A stretch of 64,000 bases of DNA from Leucogyrophana mollusca (GCA_021014945.1 MU266390.1:1-64000), one strand, 5' to 3'. Numbered from the stretch's first letter, positions 1 through 11,478 are shown. Numbers and translations: made by a program. Notes: generated by a model from the sequence alone, not told the origin.

Positions 1-1075
1 GAGGGGCTATGTAGATCGGACAGGCATAGGATTAGTGTGACAAGCGGAAGATAAATAAAAACTAAGTAAAGGCGGTGCGTAGACAGAACTATAATGGAGA
101 GGAAAACATACAAAAGGAAAAGGGGCAGTGTTCGGTCCGATGGACCGGCAGAAAGGTCCGGAGGACCGGAGGCGGAAACGAGTCTAGAAAACGCTAAGTC
201 CAACAATTGTTAGACGGAAGGATCGGAGGGGTGCGGAAACGTGCGGAATAGAACCGGAATGGGGTATGAGGGCGCGTGGTTGCACGGGATATGACAAGAT
301 CCCTTGTCCCACAAGCTGACTGACTACCTTTACATTGGCGAAACAGCCATCTACATTTCGGCTGCAAGAATCATGTGCCTTCAGCGAGCTGCAGGTATAT
401 GTTGGGTTATAAAGAAGGGGCAGGCGCACACTGTCACTGACCTGGGGCCATCATGATCCCCCTGACGGTTAGTCGTTTAGATCGTCGCCACACTCATGCC
501 CCCTGTTGTCAGAGACTGTGGCATCGTCTACCGGGGTCAATGAATTGTGATGACGAGGTGATTGAGTGCAAGTACAGTAAGCATGTCCAAGTCGGCATTC
601 ACGGAGACTGAGTCGTGACGGGGCCATCACGGCATTGATGATTGCTGGCGCGAGTGTTCACGTCGATATAGATCACACGTGGGTTGGCAAGCACAAGTGT
701 GACCAGGATAATGGCTGTGACGAGTAAAAAAAAAAGAAGTAATAATTTATCGCCATCCATGGTTCTGGAGGGAGCTAGGAGACATGCATTTCGTCAGCAT
801 GACCTTTATTGCTACTTTCCACGGTAGGTACGATTTATTATGTAATATTGCTGGACTCGCGCATCATACAAAGGACCACGTGGGACTGATTGCAACTACG
901 GCCTGGGTGAACAGCACAGCTTACAAGTGACCAATAGTCCTTGACCAACCACAACGACAACCGCAAACCACAACCAGAAATTCGCAGAGCGAAACACCTA
1001 CGTGGAGGCACATAGACCCTGTAAGCACAGCAGAGCTCGCCATATCTTCACGGCTCACAATCCACCCAGCTCAAA
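1..1075. other. Upstream intergenic region of ABP1; no gene seen
   Basis: No open frame here shows a recognisable motif. The longest, on the minus strand at 184-429, is short and featureless. There is a short A-run near 726. The last few hundred bases before 1076 presumably hold the ABP1 promoter and 5' UTR, but no clear TATA box was found. Confidence 0.5.
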
Positions 1076-4075
1076 ATGTCTCTTCAAGTCAACTTGTCGA
1101 GCAAAGATATCAGCGCAGCGTATCAAGATGTCGTCGCCGGACGCGACATAGACTGGGCGATATTCACGTATGAAAAGGGCGGTAACGATCTTAAAGTACA
1201 GGCGACCGGAAACGGTGGACTCGAGGAGCTCGAGGAGGAGTTCTCGGACGGACGGTAGGGCGATGTCATTGTCACCGTCTCCCCGTCCGATCGACTGATC
1301 TGTGGTCGCAGGATTCAGTATGCATTCGCGCGTGTGATCGATCCGAACGTCAGCACGCTATCATCTGTACTTGCTGCTGACGAGTGCTAAGATTGCTTGT
1401 GTGCTACCTCTAGAGCCAGCTCCCAAAGTTTGTTCAGATTAACTGGTGTGGTGATGGTGTGCCAGAGGCCAAGAAAGGCCTCTTCCACACGCACTCCAGC
1501 GCCGTCGCCAAGTTTCTGCGCGGCACCCATGTTGTGATCAGTGCTCGCAACGAGGTCCGCACCACTCCCTCAATCGCGAAATACTCAATCTCTTATTCTC
1601 TCTGCACTAGTCCGACGTCACCCCGGCTCTCATCATGAAGCGCGTAGAAGCTGCCTCGGGCGCAAAATACTCCACCCACCAAGAACAAGCACGCAAATTC
1701 GAGCCTATCGCGCCCGTCGGCACGAACTACACGCCAGTTGGACGACCGGACATCGCCGCGCTGCGGAAGGTGCCACCACCACCGAGTAGCAGCAACGTGT
1801 CTTCCGCCACCGCGCCAAAGCCTTCTCTGCCATCTACGGCCCGCCCGACATACGGTGGATCCCCCGCTGCTAGCGCACCGAAACCTGCGATACCGTCTGC
1901 TCCGCGCCCGACGTATGGGGGGTCTCCTGCCACTAGGACTACCGGCTTTGCGAGAGCTCCTGCTGATGCATGGGGCGAAGAGCCTTCGCCACCTGCTGCT
2001 GCGCCCCCGCCTACTGCCGCCCCGCGTCCTCCCGCAGTCCCAAGTGCGCCCAGGCCTGTTGTATCCGTAAGTTCTACGTTTTTCCGTTGTGCCCGCTGAC
2101 CGTAATCATTGGAACAGTCATATCAGCCTGCGGCACGGGCCGTTCCATCCGCCCCTGCGCCAGCGGCCTCTTCCCCAGTCCCAACCAAGCCCGCAGAAGC
2201 AGATCGGATCGCACCCGTGGTAAGTATCACTCTACCTCCTGCTCATTCCCAGTTCACTCACGATCGCGACTCACGACGCAACAGGGCACGGCATACACCC
2301 CCGTCTCGCTCCCCGCCCCCAAGAAGCTCAAGAACCCCTTCGCTCAGTTCGAGGCGCAGCAGTCCCAATCCCAATCCCAATTCCAGCAGCGCACCCCGTC
2401 CCCCGCGGGCGGCGCGAAGAAGCTCACATGGAGCGAGAGACAGGCGCTCGCGAAGAAGCAGGCCGAGGAGGAGGAGCAGCGCAGCAGGAACGCGTCGTGG
2501 CAGACTCCTGTGTCGACTGGAGGCGCGAGTGCGGGCTCGGGCGCGGGAAGCCGCTTTGGCGCGCGGACGGTGGCTGCTGCTGCAGTTGGCGGTGCTGTGG
2601 TGGGTGCTGCTGGTGCGGCGTTCGCGAGGAGCGTTCCTCAGCCTGAGCCCGAGCCCGAGCCCGAGCCGGAGGTAGAGGAGGCCGCGCCACCTGTCAGTTC
2701 ATGTTTCTCCTTGCTGACTGTTTTGTTGTTGGTTCTAATGTCTACACCGACAGCCTCCCCCACCTGCGCCACCGCGCACTACTCGGCCTCAATTCGTTCC
2801 TCAGCCGGAGCCAGAACCAGAACCAGAGCCAGAACCAGAGTACGAGCCAGAGGTCGTCGAAGAGGAAGAAAGCGCGCCTCCTCCACCGCCTCCACCGCCG
2901 CCGCCTCCACCGCCTCCGCCAGCTGCCCCGCCTGTGGTCGAAGTAGAGGAGCAGGAAGAAGAGGCTCCAGTAAGTGATCACACACCTGACGTGACAGATG
3001 ACATCATCTAACCAATCATCAGCCTCCACCTCCACCTCCGCCCCCTCCACCCCCGCCCCCGCCAGCGCCCCCCGTTGCACAGGTGAGAGTGCTTTATTTT
3101 GTCACGAGGTGCTCTCAAGATACTGACGTGCGTCGTTCCAGATGGCCGCGCTCAGCGTGGAGCCAGAGCCAGAACCGGAGCCAGCTCCAGCGGCGTCGCA
3201 CTCAGGTCAGGGCGTCTGTGCAGTCGTTTTGTACGAGTACGAGGTACGCACCTAGCCACTACCATCACCCCGCTGAGCTTCTGAACCTCCCCACTTTTCC
3301 ACCCATCAATTCAGGCTGCAGAAGACAACGAAATGACACTTGTCGAAGGAGAGCTCATCGAGCAGATCGAAGAGATCGATGACGGGTGGTGGACGGGTGT
3401 TGGAGGCGGCGGTGCGAAGAGCGGGTTGTTCCCATGTTCGTATCGTTTTTTTTTGGATCACCTCCTTGATTTTGTGGCTGATGAGGTCACATTGCGCAGC
3501 GAATTATGTAGAGATCGTCGAAGTTGAACAGGCTGCGGTAGAAGAGGAGGAAGCCCCACCTCCCCCGCCTCCACCTCCACCCCCGCCGCCCCCTGCAGTA
3601 AGCCGTTTTTATTGGCTGTCTGAAGCTACGTTGCTGATGGACATGTCGTGTTCCCCTTACACATATTGTTCAGCCCGCCGCCGCCGCAGCACCCCCTGCC
3701 CCTCCTCGCCCTCCCACGCCGCCGGAACCCGAGGCTCCAGCTGCTGACGAAGGCGTGACGGCCGTCGCCCTGTACGAGTACGTATCACTTTTTTATCCAT
3801 CTCACTGCCTCGCTTGCACCAATCCGTGCCTAATCCAACTCACATAACTTCTGCAACACCAGCTACGCCGCAGCAGAGGACAACGAGCTGTCCTTCGTTG
3901 AGGGAGATCGGATCGTCGAGATTGAGGCTGTGGACGATGATTGGTGGACTGGGGAGGACCAGCATGGGAATGTTGGGATGTTCCCTGGTGAGCTCTCGTT
4001 TTAACTCAGGTGTGCTTGGGTAGTTTCTGACTTGAGTGGCTGGATCGTGTAGCCAATTATGTCGAGGTACAGTAG
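1076..4075 (+). CDS. ABP1: Actin-binding protein Abp1 (drebrin-like), ADF-H plus two SH3 domains
   Basis: This is a cortical actin-patch adaptor. It binds F-actin through an N-terminal ADF-homology domain and recruits endocytic and Arp2/3-linked partners through its SH3 domains. The first exons encode the ADF-H fold, including INWCGDGVPEAKKGLFHTH at about 1438-1497. A middle exon carries the motif KKLTWSERQALAKKQ (about 2418-2462), typical of fungal Abp1. Proline-rich and Pro-Glu repeat exons fill 2640-3210. Two SH3 domains follow at about 3225-3525 and 3765-4075, each with an ALYxY-type start, a double-W core (DGWWTG, DDWWTG) and a PANYVE-type end. At least ten short introns are needed. Intron 1 (about 1255-1312) joins the two halves of the ADF-H domain. 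The last exon ends ANYVEVQ-stop. Exact boundaries in the repeat region are uncertain, and one donor (gtccgc near 1553) is weak. Confidence 0.9.
2640..3210 (+). repeat. Pro-Glu dipeptide and polyproline coding repeats in ABP1
   Basis: Successive exons repeat the same plan: a PEPEPEPE run, a short acidic stretch (VEEAAP, VVEEEE, VEVEEQEEE), then polyproline. The underlying DNA is made of degenerate ccagarcc and ccncc units. The low complexity keeps other frames open on both strands, which should not be read as genes. Polyproline of this kind is a likely ligand for SH3 or profilin. Confidence 0.8.
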
Positions 4076-4218
4076 GAATGGGATGGAATGGGATGAGTGT
4101 TGGAGGGCCGGAAGACGGACTGAGCGTTGATTTACGTTGACTTGAACGTTGTAAATAGGACGCGATTCGAAAGATGTGATTTGCTATTGAAGGTTCCAGG
4201 TGGCTGTGCACGTACACC

Positions 4219-4242
4219 AAGAACGCGTCGCGTCGCGTTCTT
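4219..4242. promoter_or_regulatory. Palindrome containing an MCB word (ACGCGT) upstream of the RNase H2C gene
   Basis: Perfect 9-nt arms, aagaacgcg (4219-4227) and cgcgttctt (4234-4242), flank a 6-nt centre, tcgcgt. The left arm runs into ACGCGT at 4223-4228, the MluI cell-cycle box bound by MBF in yeasts. It lies about 55-78 nt before the ATG at 4297. Binding here is inferred, not shown. Confidence 0.45.
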
Positions 4243-4296
4243 GCACGTTTCACAACACCACCACGTTCTCGCAGCCTCAAAATAATAATTTCAATC

Positions 4297-5168
4297 ATGG
4301 AAATTACTCCCTTTGCGACGAAGCTACCAGAATGCTCTCCAAACCTTATGCCATTCCATCTTGCGTACTCAGGACCTGCGCTTATATCGAGATACTTTCG
4401 TGTTCGGCCGGCACCCGCGCATTCGTTTGACTCTGATGCACCGTCTGCTTCTACTTCTACGAACATACTTTCGTCTGCGGCTACTGTTGAGGACCTAGCG
4501 GCTTCCGCCGGGGAGGACTCTCAGGTCTCGCTGGCGAGCACGGAGACGATGGTGGTGGACGAGGCTTCTGCGGCGGCGGCTGGCAGCTTGTCTAGTGTCC
4601 AGTCGACTAGCACGCTAGTTGAGGCTCAGATGACACAGAATGGATCGACGTCGATGCGGACTCGCGTGCAGGGATTTGTGGCTGCCTTTAGAGGGAGGCA
4701 GGTTCGGGGCCAGACGGTCGAGCTTCCGCAGGGATATGGTGGCATCGTCCTCCAGGCCACGAAGAGTGGGAACGGGAACGGGAAAGCGGCGGAGGGAAGA
4801 AAGACAAAAGAAAGCAAGACCAAGGGCGCACAGAAACCGAAATCCGGTCGGGGTGGGAGGACTTCACGTAGGTCCGCTCGGGAGGACGCAGAGGAAGAGG
4901 AGCTTGAGGAAGGAAATAGTGATGAGCCGGGCGAGGCAGCGCCTGTCGCAGAGATCCGAACGCTGAAACCGACGTCGACATTCTCATCCTTCGTACTTTG
5001 GACACCGGACATCCCGGTTGACGAAGGCAAAGACGAATACTTCCGCTCACTCACGGAATGGACGGCACTGGCGGCGGAGGTACTGTTCCGTTCTAATTTC
5101 AGTCCCACATCACGCTGACATTGAGTGTGAAGATACATCGTTGCGAAGACTTGGATACCGGCGCTTGA
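4297..5168 (+). CDS. RNH203: Ribonuclease H2 subunit C (Rnh203-like)
   Basis: This is a non-catalytic subunit of RNase H2, the nuclear enzyme that removes ribonucleotides from DNA and degrades RNA:DNA hybrids. Two exons, 4297-5079 and 5133-5168, are joined over a 53-nt gt...ag intron and encode 272 residues. Family motifs are in order: MPFHLAYSGPALISRYF near residue 18, AAFRGRQVRGQTVELPQGY near 128-146, GGIVLQ, and late FVLWTPDIP followed by EWTALAAEIH at the C-terminus, completed by exon 2. Between the second and third motifs lies an insertion of roughly 85 residues, first basic (K/R/G) and then acidic (E/D), which makes the protein longer than the yeast form. The gene follows ABP1 after 221 nt on the same strand. 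The first 15 or so residues are not conserved, so the start could be slightly further in. Confidence 0.78.
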
Positions 5169-5746
5169 TGCAATGAAGTGCAAATCTGATGCGCTCGTGA
5201 AGGTTGCCATATCGCATGGTTGTCCATCTCACTCGTTGCTGCTCTACGGGTGATCCTATCTGCCCGCACTCGAAGCCTATTATCAGAGAGTGGGGTTTTA
5301 GTAGCAGATGCTGAACGCCAATTCGCATACTTGTCGCCCCGGTCGTAGTAACTCTGATATCAGAGCAGTGCCGAAGCCCACTGAATTCCGTCGCTAGCCT
5401 TTACTAGTTCATTGCCCCTGCGCTTCCTTGCACGCGGCCTACATGGATATAAGCGATGATGATATGGACAAGTTGTCAATCTGCCAATGTGACAACCGTG
5501 GGGGAAATTCGAGCTCGGGCTGAAAAGACCTCTTGAATCGGTTTGACGCTGAAAAACGGTACTGTATATTTTACCCTCGAACGCTCGTTCGTCCCCAGTC
5601 GCTCTTTTACGCCCTTCTGTCCTTCAAGGTCTTACAGAACGTAAGTGACCGTGGCCCCAGATTGTATTTTTATAGTTGCGGTCTCAAGCTCATATATTAT
5701 TTTAGATACCCCCCGGTTTTACTCCTCCATCTACTCCTTTCGTAAA
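5169..5746. other. Intergenic, upstream of the GPI protein gene
   Basis: No coding signal was found. Short frames at 5533-5745 lack motifs. The pyrimidine-rich stretch before 5747 is typical of a fungal 5' UTR and transcription start region. Confidence 0.4.
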
Positions 5747-6646
5747 ATGCTCGCTACCCTGGCGTTGACCGCTCTTGCATCTGCCGCTCTTCTCGCGCGC
5801 GCCGATCCAGACCCCACTAATCCTGGCCCCGGAGATGTCTACATCGAGGGCCAGACGTGTCAGGTCGGCTGGGACGCTGACACTACTGGCGTGTGGAAAT
5901 CGATGAGCATCGAACTTAGAACCGGAGACAACTTCGACATGGTTTATCTGACCAGTATGTCGGCAACACAAACAAGTTAGGCAACTGACCTGACTTTTTG
6001 GTCTCTTTGCAGCTGTTGGCACTGTCGATGGAACCGATCCGACCAAGACTACCTTTTCTTACCCATGCCCCCAGGTACGTGACATCACCCCCACCCCCGA
6101 TTATACATAGTTTCCTAATAGATCTCATCTCCCCCCCAGGTCTCACCCCACTCCCCCATCTACTTCTACCAGTTCTCGTCCCCCGCGTCGACGAACAACT
6201 ACTGGACCGGCCGTTTCACGATCACAGACAATGCAAACGACATCGTTCCTCCCACGCAATCCACACAGCCCGACGGTGAGAAGATCCCGTGGGGAACTGG
6301 GAAACTCGTCAACGGGTCTGCGTCTTCGTCCATTCCGCCACCCGTGGGGGGCACGAGCGTCGTTTCCGCCACTGGCACTGCGCTGGGGCCCCCGACCTCT
6401 GCCAGCAGCGCCCCGAGCGTGTCCGGGTCGTCTTCGCCCACCATGGGAAGTTCTGGCGGCGCGGGGGGCAACTCTGGCCCCAGCGTCGTCGTCGTTACCT
6501 CGACTGCCTCCGCCTCACCTTCTACTGCCGCAGGCACGGCGGGCTCTCCCAACTCCGCCGTCAGTGTCATGTCTGCGCAGAAGGTCCTTGTGCAAACTGT
6601 CCTTGCTCTCGGTCTCTCCGCGTTCGGCTTCACAGTTATGCTGTAG
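5747..6646 (+). CDS. Ser/Thr-rich GPI-anchored surface protein (Kre9/KNH-like N-terminal domain)
   Basis: Three exons (5747-5954, 6013-6074, 6140-6646) encode 258 residues. A signal peptide (MLATLALTALASAALLARA) is followed by a small Ig-like Kre9/KNH-type domain with EGQTCQVGWDADTTGVW, then SPIYFYQFSSP. Next comes about 130 residues of Ser/Thr/Gly/Pro, probably heavily O-mannosylated. The C-terminus is hydrophobic (VLALGLSAFGFTVML) with small residues before it, as expected for GPI attachment. The protein probably sits at the plasma membrane or cell wall. The start is chosen because it gives a clean signal peptide; the open frame extends further upstream to 5645 but that part resembles untranslated sequence. 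The specific role of this family is poorly known. Confidence 0.82.
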
Positions 6647-7048
6647 GTGGCCATCCACTGCTGCAGAGCCCTCCACCCACACCTCCACGCTGCACGCTAC
6701 CTATATCCCTTTGCTCTATTTATCCTGTCTATCCTTCTCTCCGTTGCTAGCTGGGACACAAGTTTAGTCGGTTTCTTTGGTTCTTGCGACAATTAATCAG
6801 TTTGTCCAGTCGCATGCTCAGCTTCCAGGAAAATTTCTTTCGGTTGTGCCTATTGGACCTTCGTTGTGAATGTTTTTTGGTGTAATCGGTATCAACGCAG
6901 TACGGCTATCTTATGGTTATTTTATAGCAATGCTCTTGATTTCCAATCGTGCGGTGTTGAGATCTGCACAGTGGATGGTATGGCAGGCTTTGCGTGACAT
7001 GCTGATAAAGCGCAGTACCCGAGGTTTAAAGTACAACTTGAAGTACGA
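6647..7048. other. Convergent 3' intergenic region
   Basis: This lies between the ends of two converging genes (GPI protein on +, carboxylesterase on -). It is AT-rich and shows no coding motif. It presumably holds both 3' UTRs. Confidence 0.45.
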
Positions 7049-9128
7049 CTACAGCTCCTCCCCCGGTAATATCTTTGCGATCTTCATGAGCTGATCCCAC
7101 CTCTTATCATCATTCCACGAGATAGAATGGTCCTCGTTGAGCGTCAGTATTTTCGTGACAGCCTGCATCGCCCTCCCCTCGCTCTCCAAGATGGCTATCT
7201 CTTTGTCCACGGCGTCAAGCCACGCTACGGCAGTCTGGATCTGCGCCGCAGTCATGCTGGGTTTTCGCAGTGCCCAGAAGACACGATCGGTCCCGTGGGT
7301 CACCCATCCTATCGCTCCAGCATGAGCAAAGCAACATCAGGGAATGCGACACACACCTTTCGGTCGAATCTGCTCCGGGGTCCACCGGATTTCATACCTA
7401 AACACGGGGAACCCGGCATTCTGGAAGTCACGCATGAACATCCGCACGGGCAGGTGCACCTGCCCATCGCTCAATATCTCCCCAATGAGCCGCTCGGCCT
7501 CCTCCGCGCTCGCGCTCTCTGGCAGCGTCCTGTACATCCGCACAAGCTTCTCGACGATCGGCTCGGGGTAGTACCGCAGGATGTTCGGGTATATGTCCTG
7601 CGGACCGTGGATAGGGTGCGCAATGGCGTAAAGGTACCACTCTTCCGTGAGGTCGCCGATCGCGAGGCTCTGGACACCTTTGGCGCGGAGCGCGCGCGCG
7701 AGGTCGCCCGTGCGCTGCCAGGCCATGGGGTCGGGCGTCGTAGCGAGCCATTCGCCGTCGAGGCAGCCGCGGAAGGTGCCATACTCGATCCCGATGCTGT
7801 CGGTCTCAATGACATGGAGGAGCGTGGAGGCGGGGACTTTGGTGCGGTCGCGGAGGGTGGTAAGGATGTCGGGGGATGTCGGGTCGAGGCCGATGGACTG
7901 GCAGAGTGCGATGAACTGCGAGCGAAGCTCGGTGGGAGTCTTGGGGATCGTTCTGGGGATATGTGAGTAAAGGTTCGTGGGCATGGAGGTTAAAGCGGTA
8001 CTCACAAGAGAGCGTTGGATTGAAGGATGGCTGAGCGGATGGGTGAGTTCTGCCCGGGGGGCAATCGCGAGATGTGATGAAGGATTTGATGAACGGAATG
8101 TGCCCCTGAGTAAAATCCAAGTGAGTGGACGTTTCGTGATACTAAAATTCACCCACCCGCAGACAATCCCGACAGTTGCACGTTAGTCGGATCCCCTGCA
8201 AATAGACTCGCTTCAATTCCTGTTGTAACATCGACCCATGCCAAGGATCATACCCCCGAAAGATGCAATATTCTCTTGTACCCATTGCAGAGCCAACCAC
8301 TGGTCTTTAAACCCAAAGTTTCCCGAGACCTTGGGTTGATCGCAGGCAAGGAACCCAAACACCGAGAGACGATACCCAATGTTCACCCAGACCTCCGAGC
8401 GGTCCTCTGCGATGAACTGGGCTTGGTTGTTCAGTCCATGCGGGGAGCCAAACTGGAGAAACCTGCAAGGGGTGTCAGTGTCGGTGTTGCATATGGGATT
8501 CGAGAACGTCGCCACACACCCTCCGTGAATGTACACTTTGACAGGGAGTTTCGCACCTGGGGTGAACGTGGATGGGCAGACGATGTTCACGTAGAGTCTA
8601 TCAGAAAAGGTCGGGCCTCAGTTTTGGAGCTTGTTAGTCAAGTCGAGCCCGTCTTACGGGTCCTCGGATGGCTGGCCCATCCCAACCCTGTCTACAGGGG
8701 CCGTTGCTGAGAGCGGACGCGGGATTTAGTAATTAATGGTGGCAAAGAGGAGAGGAGCCCACCTGCACCTTGACCATCGTTACTCGGTTGAATGGCGTCT
8801 TCGAACGCATAGGTCCGAATGAGTATGCATCAGGTCGAATATCTGAGAACACCTACGTTTGGATTCGTAGATGAACTCTTTATCTTCATAGCGATAGTCC
8901 GAAGGCAGGGCCACTGGATCCTCGAAGCGCACTGGAGGCAAAGCATACGGAACCTCTAGACAACCAGTAAGCATATAATTAGCAGCGCGATAAAGCAAAC
9001 CTGGGGCACGCACCCAAGAATACCGCAGCGCCATTAGCTGCGCGGCCGCCCTTCACAGGACCGTACCTTGTCTCGACAGTAACCCTGGAGCCACTCTGCA
9101 GCTCTTCACAAATATGAGGGATAGACAT
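7049..9128 (-). CDS. Type B carboxylesterase (cholinesterase-like alpha/beta hydrolase)
   Basis: This is a predicted ester hydrolase of the carboxylesterase type B family. About nine exons can be joined from ATG 9128 (MSIPHICEELQSG) to a stop at 7049. Motifs in order: VTVETRYGPVKGG, VPYALPPVRFEDP, SEDPLYVNIVCPS, KVYIHGG (oxyanion region, about 8530), NIGYRLSVFGF, LALQWVQENIASFGGDP, nucleophile elbow SGLSAGAHS (about 8100-8180), IRSAILQSNALL, and near the C-terminus GWVTHGTDRVFWALRKP. The region around 8165 looks broken at first (a tga follows the elbow), but an intron with donor gtgggt and acceptor ctcag restores the frame exactly. There is no signal peptide, so it is probably intracellular. 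The elbow reads G-L-S-A-G rather than the commoner G-E-S-A-G. The substrate cannot be deduced. Confidence 0.85.
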
Positions 9129-9438
9129 GCTGGGAAACGGTGCTGGCTTTCAAAGAAAGGTGGATGTCAGTCTTGGCAGCATATGGCACCCATTTATGCC
9201 CTTCGTGTGTGAAGCGATCTGGAAGCGGAGACACCATGATCATGGGAGCTGTCGAGGCGACACGGATGCTAAGAAAAGGATATCTTACGGACTGATAGTG
9301 AAGTGCGGACAGCCTACGGAGTCGCACCTTACCAACTCGGTCACGATCAGGTCATGGCCAAGGATGCAATACTACACTCTACTGGAGTAAGTACATGGGT
9401 TATCGCAAACCACCGCATGCATAGCCCAGCGCCGTGTT
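9129..9438. other. Intergenic, upstream of the carboxylesterase and 3' of the CE4 gene
   Basis: No gene was recognised. It separates the carboxylesterase start (9128, minus) from the stop of the first CE4 deacetylase (9439, minus), so it holds a promoter and a 3' UTR. Confidence 0.4.
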
Positions 9439-11097
9439 TCATAAGCGAGCCTTGACGGGCTTATCGCGGACGTCTTTCACGTATCCCTTGGGCATTTTAG
9501 CTCCCGGAGCTGGGTCTTTTCTCGCCCTCAGGTCGTGCGCCATTTCATACATCGTTACCCACTGGACATTGTCGTGTGTATTGACCCATTCAATGAAGCG
9601 CTCCTGTGCACAACGGGATCTGTCAAGAACAGCTCTGCAGCCGTACATTAAGTACTCACCAACATGAGGAGAACATGGGGCCGGCTGGGAGCAATAGGTC
9701 AACGGGAATTTACTGACCAAGGAAGGATCGCCTTACCCGCTGACGTCCGGGTGGATGCTGATGGGGAATATGAAATCCTTCTCCTCCCTAGAAATGATTG
9801 AGACAACATTCGGTTACGACGAAACACTGCTCCCGTACCTATAAAAGTACGTAAACTGATCTTTCCAAAGCTGCTCGACATCCCGGGAGTTGACCTATAT
9901 CCTTGTTTAGCATACTTAGACCCTGTTGAATCGACTATTCCGCTCACCCAACCATGTGAGTTAGGACTAGACTTGATAAACCTGCAGTATACAAGGTAAG
10001 TCGCGGAAACTATCCCGTTTCGAGCCAACTAACATCATAGGGGAAGGTCATCGAGGTACCTAGAGGGAGTCATTGGTTCAGCACGTCGTTTTCGCAAAAC
10101 ACGAGGGCGGCGAACCAATTGCCAGGGATTTCCACGAGCCCTGTTTCGTTTCCCCTTACAAGCGGCTTCATCCAAGTGTGCGCTTGTGCTTTGTAGTCGA
10201 TTTTCGTCCACGTGTCTTGGTCGCGAAGGTAATACGCCTGGCAACTATGGGAAACACTTCAGCTTGCAAGCAGTTACAGCAGCATCGTCAGTAAACATAC
10301 TCATGAGACATATTCGAGTGATCTTGGAAAAGGAATATGTGGGACAGCTGCCCACTGAACGAGACGAGGGTATACGTACCATACTCGATACCCTTTTCCA
10401 AGAGAAGTGTAGTTCCCTCACTGCTTGTCTCCCACCAAGGTGCAACACTTCCCTTGGGCGGGATACCATGATTGAAATCTGTAAGGAGCTTATAGGTGTG
10501 GTCCAGGATGTCGCGTTGCTGCTCCAGTGTCATTGCCACTGGATTCTAGTCGTGATGAACAATGTTAGTTACTCAAACGCTAGTTTTGAAAAGGGGGTTG
10601 ACCTCATGAGAGTACCCGTGCAGCCCTCTGCGTGGACGAGTGGTGGTCATCAGACTGTTAAAGATAAACATATAGTGCAAACTCACATCTCATGCCCAGC
10701 ATCCCGAACAGCAGCCATCTCTTTCGGGAATGTCTCAAGACTGTGACCTATTGAAGAACGCGACAATTATCGGTGGAATGGAGTCGTCGTATCTTCGAAT
10801 GACTTACCAGGAATGAACCAGGTACATTTGATCGAGTATTTGTCGAATAGCTTAAGAAGGCGGGGAACTCCTACCTCTCCCGCGTACATACCCTATGGTC
10901 GGGTCAGTACGTGCCACGCATCGAGATAACGAGCGTCATACCCGAGATATGTCCAGAGGAGAGTCTTCGCCTCCATAAGAGCCAAGCCTAAGAGTACAAG
11001 TTTGCGTCGTGTGTTCGATAGTTAGTGTAATGTCCACTCACCAACCAGCGACAGCGTCGACATCGACACCAAATCCAACAAGTATCTTTCTGGGCAT
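9439..11097 (-). CDS. Polysaccharide deacetylase, CE4 family, HpPgdA-like (tandem copy 1)
   Basis: This is a predicted NodB-fold deacetylase of N-acetylated sugars. It starts at 11097 with [19 protein letters not shown], which contains the catalytic/metal DVD. Following exons give [69 protein letters not shown] (metal-binding HxxxH), [31 protein letters not shown], then late [21 protein letters not shown] and the C-terminus ending VKARL. At least nine short introns are needed. The motif set matches the HpPgdA-like branch of CE4, which has many fungal members, rather than secreted chitin deacetylases; no signal peptide is seen. The adjacent 11479-13146 copy is a tandem duplicate. The substrate is unproven. 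Confidence 0.85.
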
Positions 11098-11478
11098 AAT
11101 GTGACTATCAATGAGCGATACCTTTGTTAGTTTGATAGGTAGTTGGTTGTGAGGGACAGAGATTTGAATGAAGAGTGCAGAGATGGTTAAACTAAAACTG
11201 CCAGGTATTGTTGGATTCTGATTCTACGTATCTCACATGAGGGAGCGGTCCCATGATCAATGCACTATCAGAATTCCAGGAGTCAAAATAAGAAATGAAG
11301 CTTCGAGGTGCCAGTCCGCGGCCAGTGTGGGTATCATGCAGCTGAGTTTGCCGAAACGACGATTAGGTACTTCAGCACGAAAAGAGTAAGCCACGGACCT
11401 TTCGTCTTGCAGATACGACGCAGAATAATTCGGCCACAACTACCGCCCAGCAACCGCAGGCCTGGCCTGGGACTGGAG
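11098..11478 (-). promoter_or_regulatory. Duplicated upstream region of CE4 copy 1
   Basis: The sequence at about 11205-11365 is clearly similar to about 13262-13430 upstream of copy 2. Shared words include ggtcccatgatcaatg and aataagaaatga followed by gcttcgaggtg, in the same order and spacing with scattered differences. The duplication therefore took the promoter with it. No gene is seen here; an open frame at 11257-11439 is spurious. Confidence 0.6.

Noticed and set aside
2424..3080. Several open frames on both strands in the ABP1 linker
   Set aside because: They arise from the low-complexity Pro-Glu and polyproline DNA and have only Arg/Leu/Trp-type repeats in their translations.
7127..7966. 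A 279-codon open frame on the plus strand across the carboxylesterase
   Set aside because: The minus strand encodes conserved esterase motifs with consistent introns; the plus frame has no recognisable domain.
8152..8213. Carboxylesterase as a pseudogene, because a tga follows the nucleophile elbow
   Set aside because: An intron with donor gtgggt and acceptor ctcag begins in the Gly codon and restores GLSAGAHSVHQ in frame.
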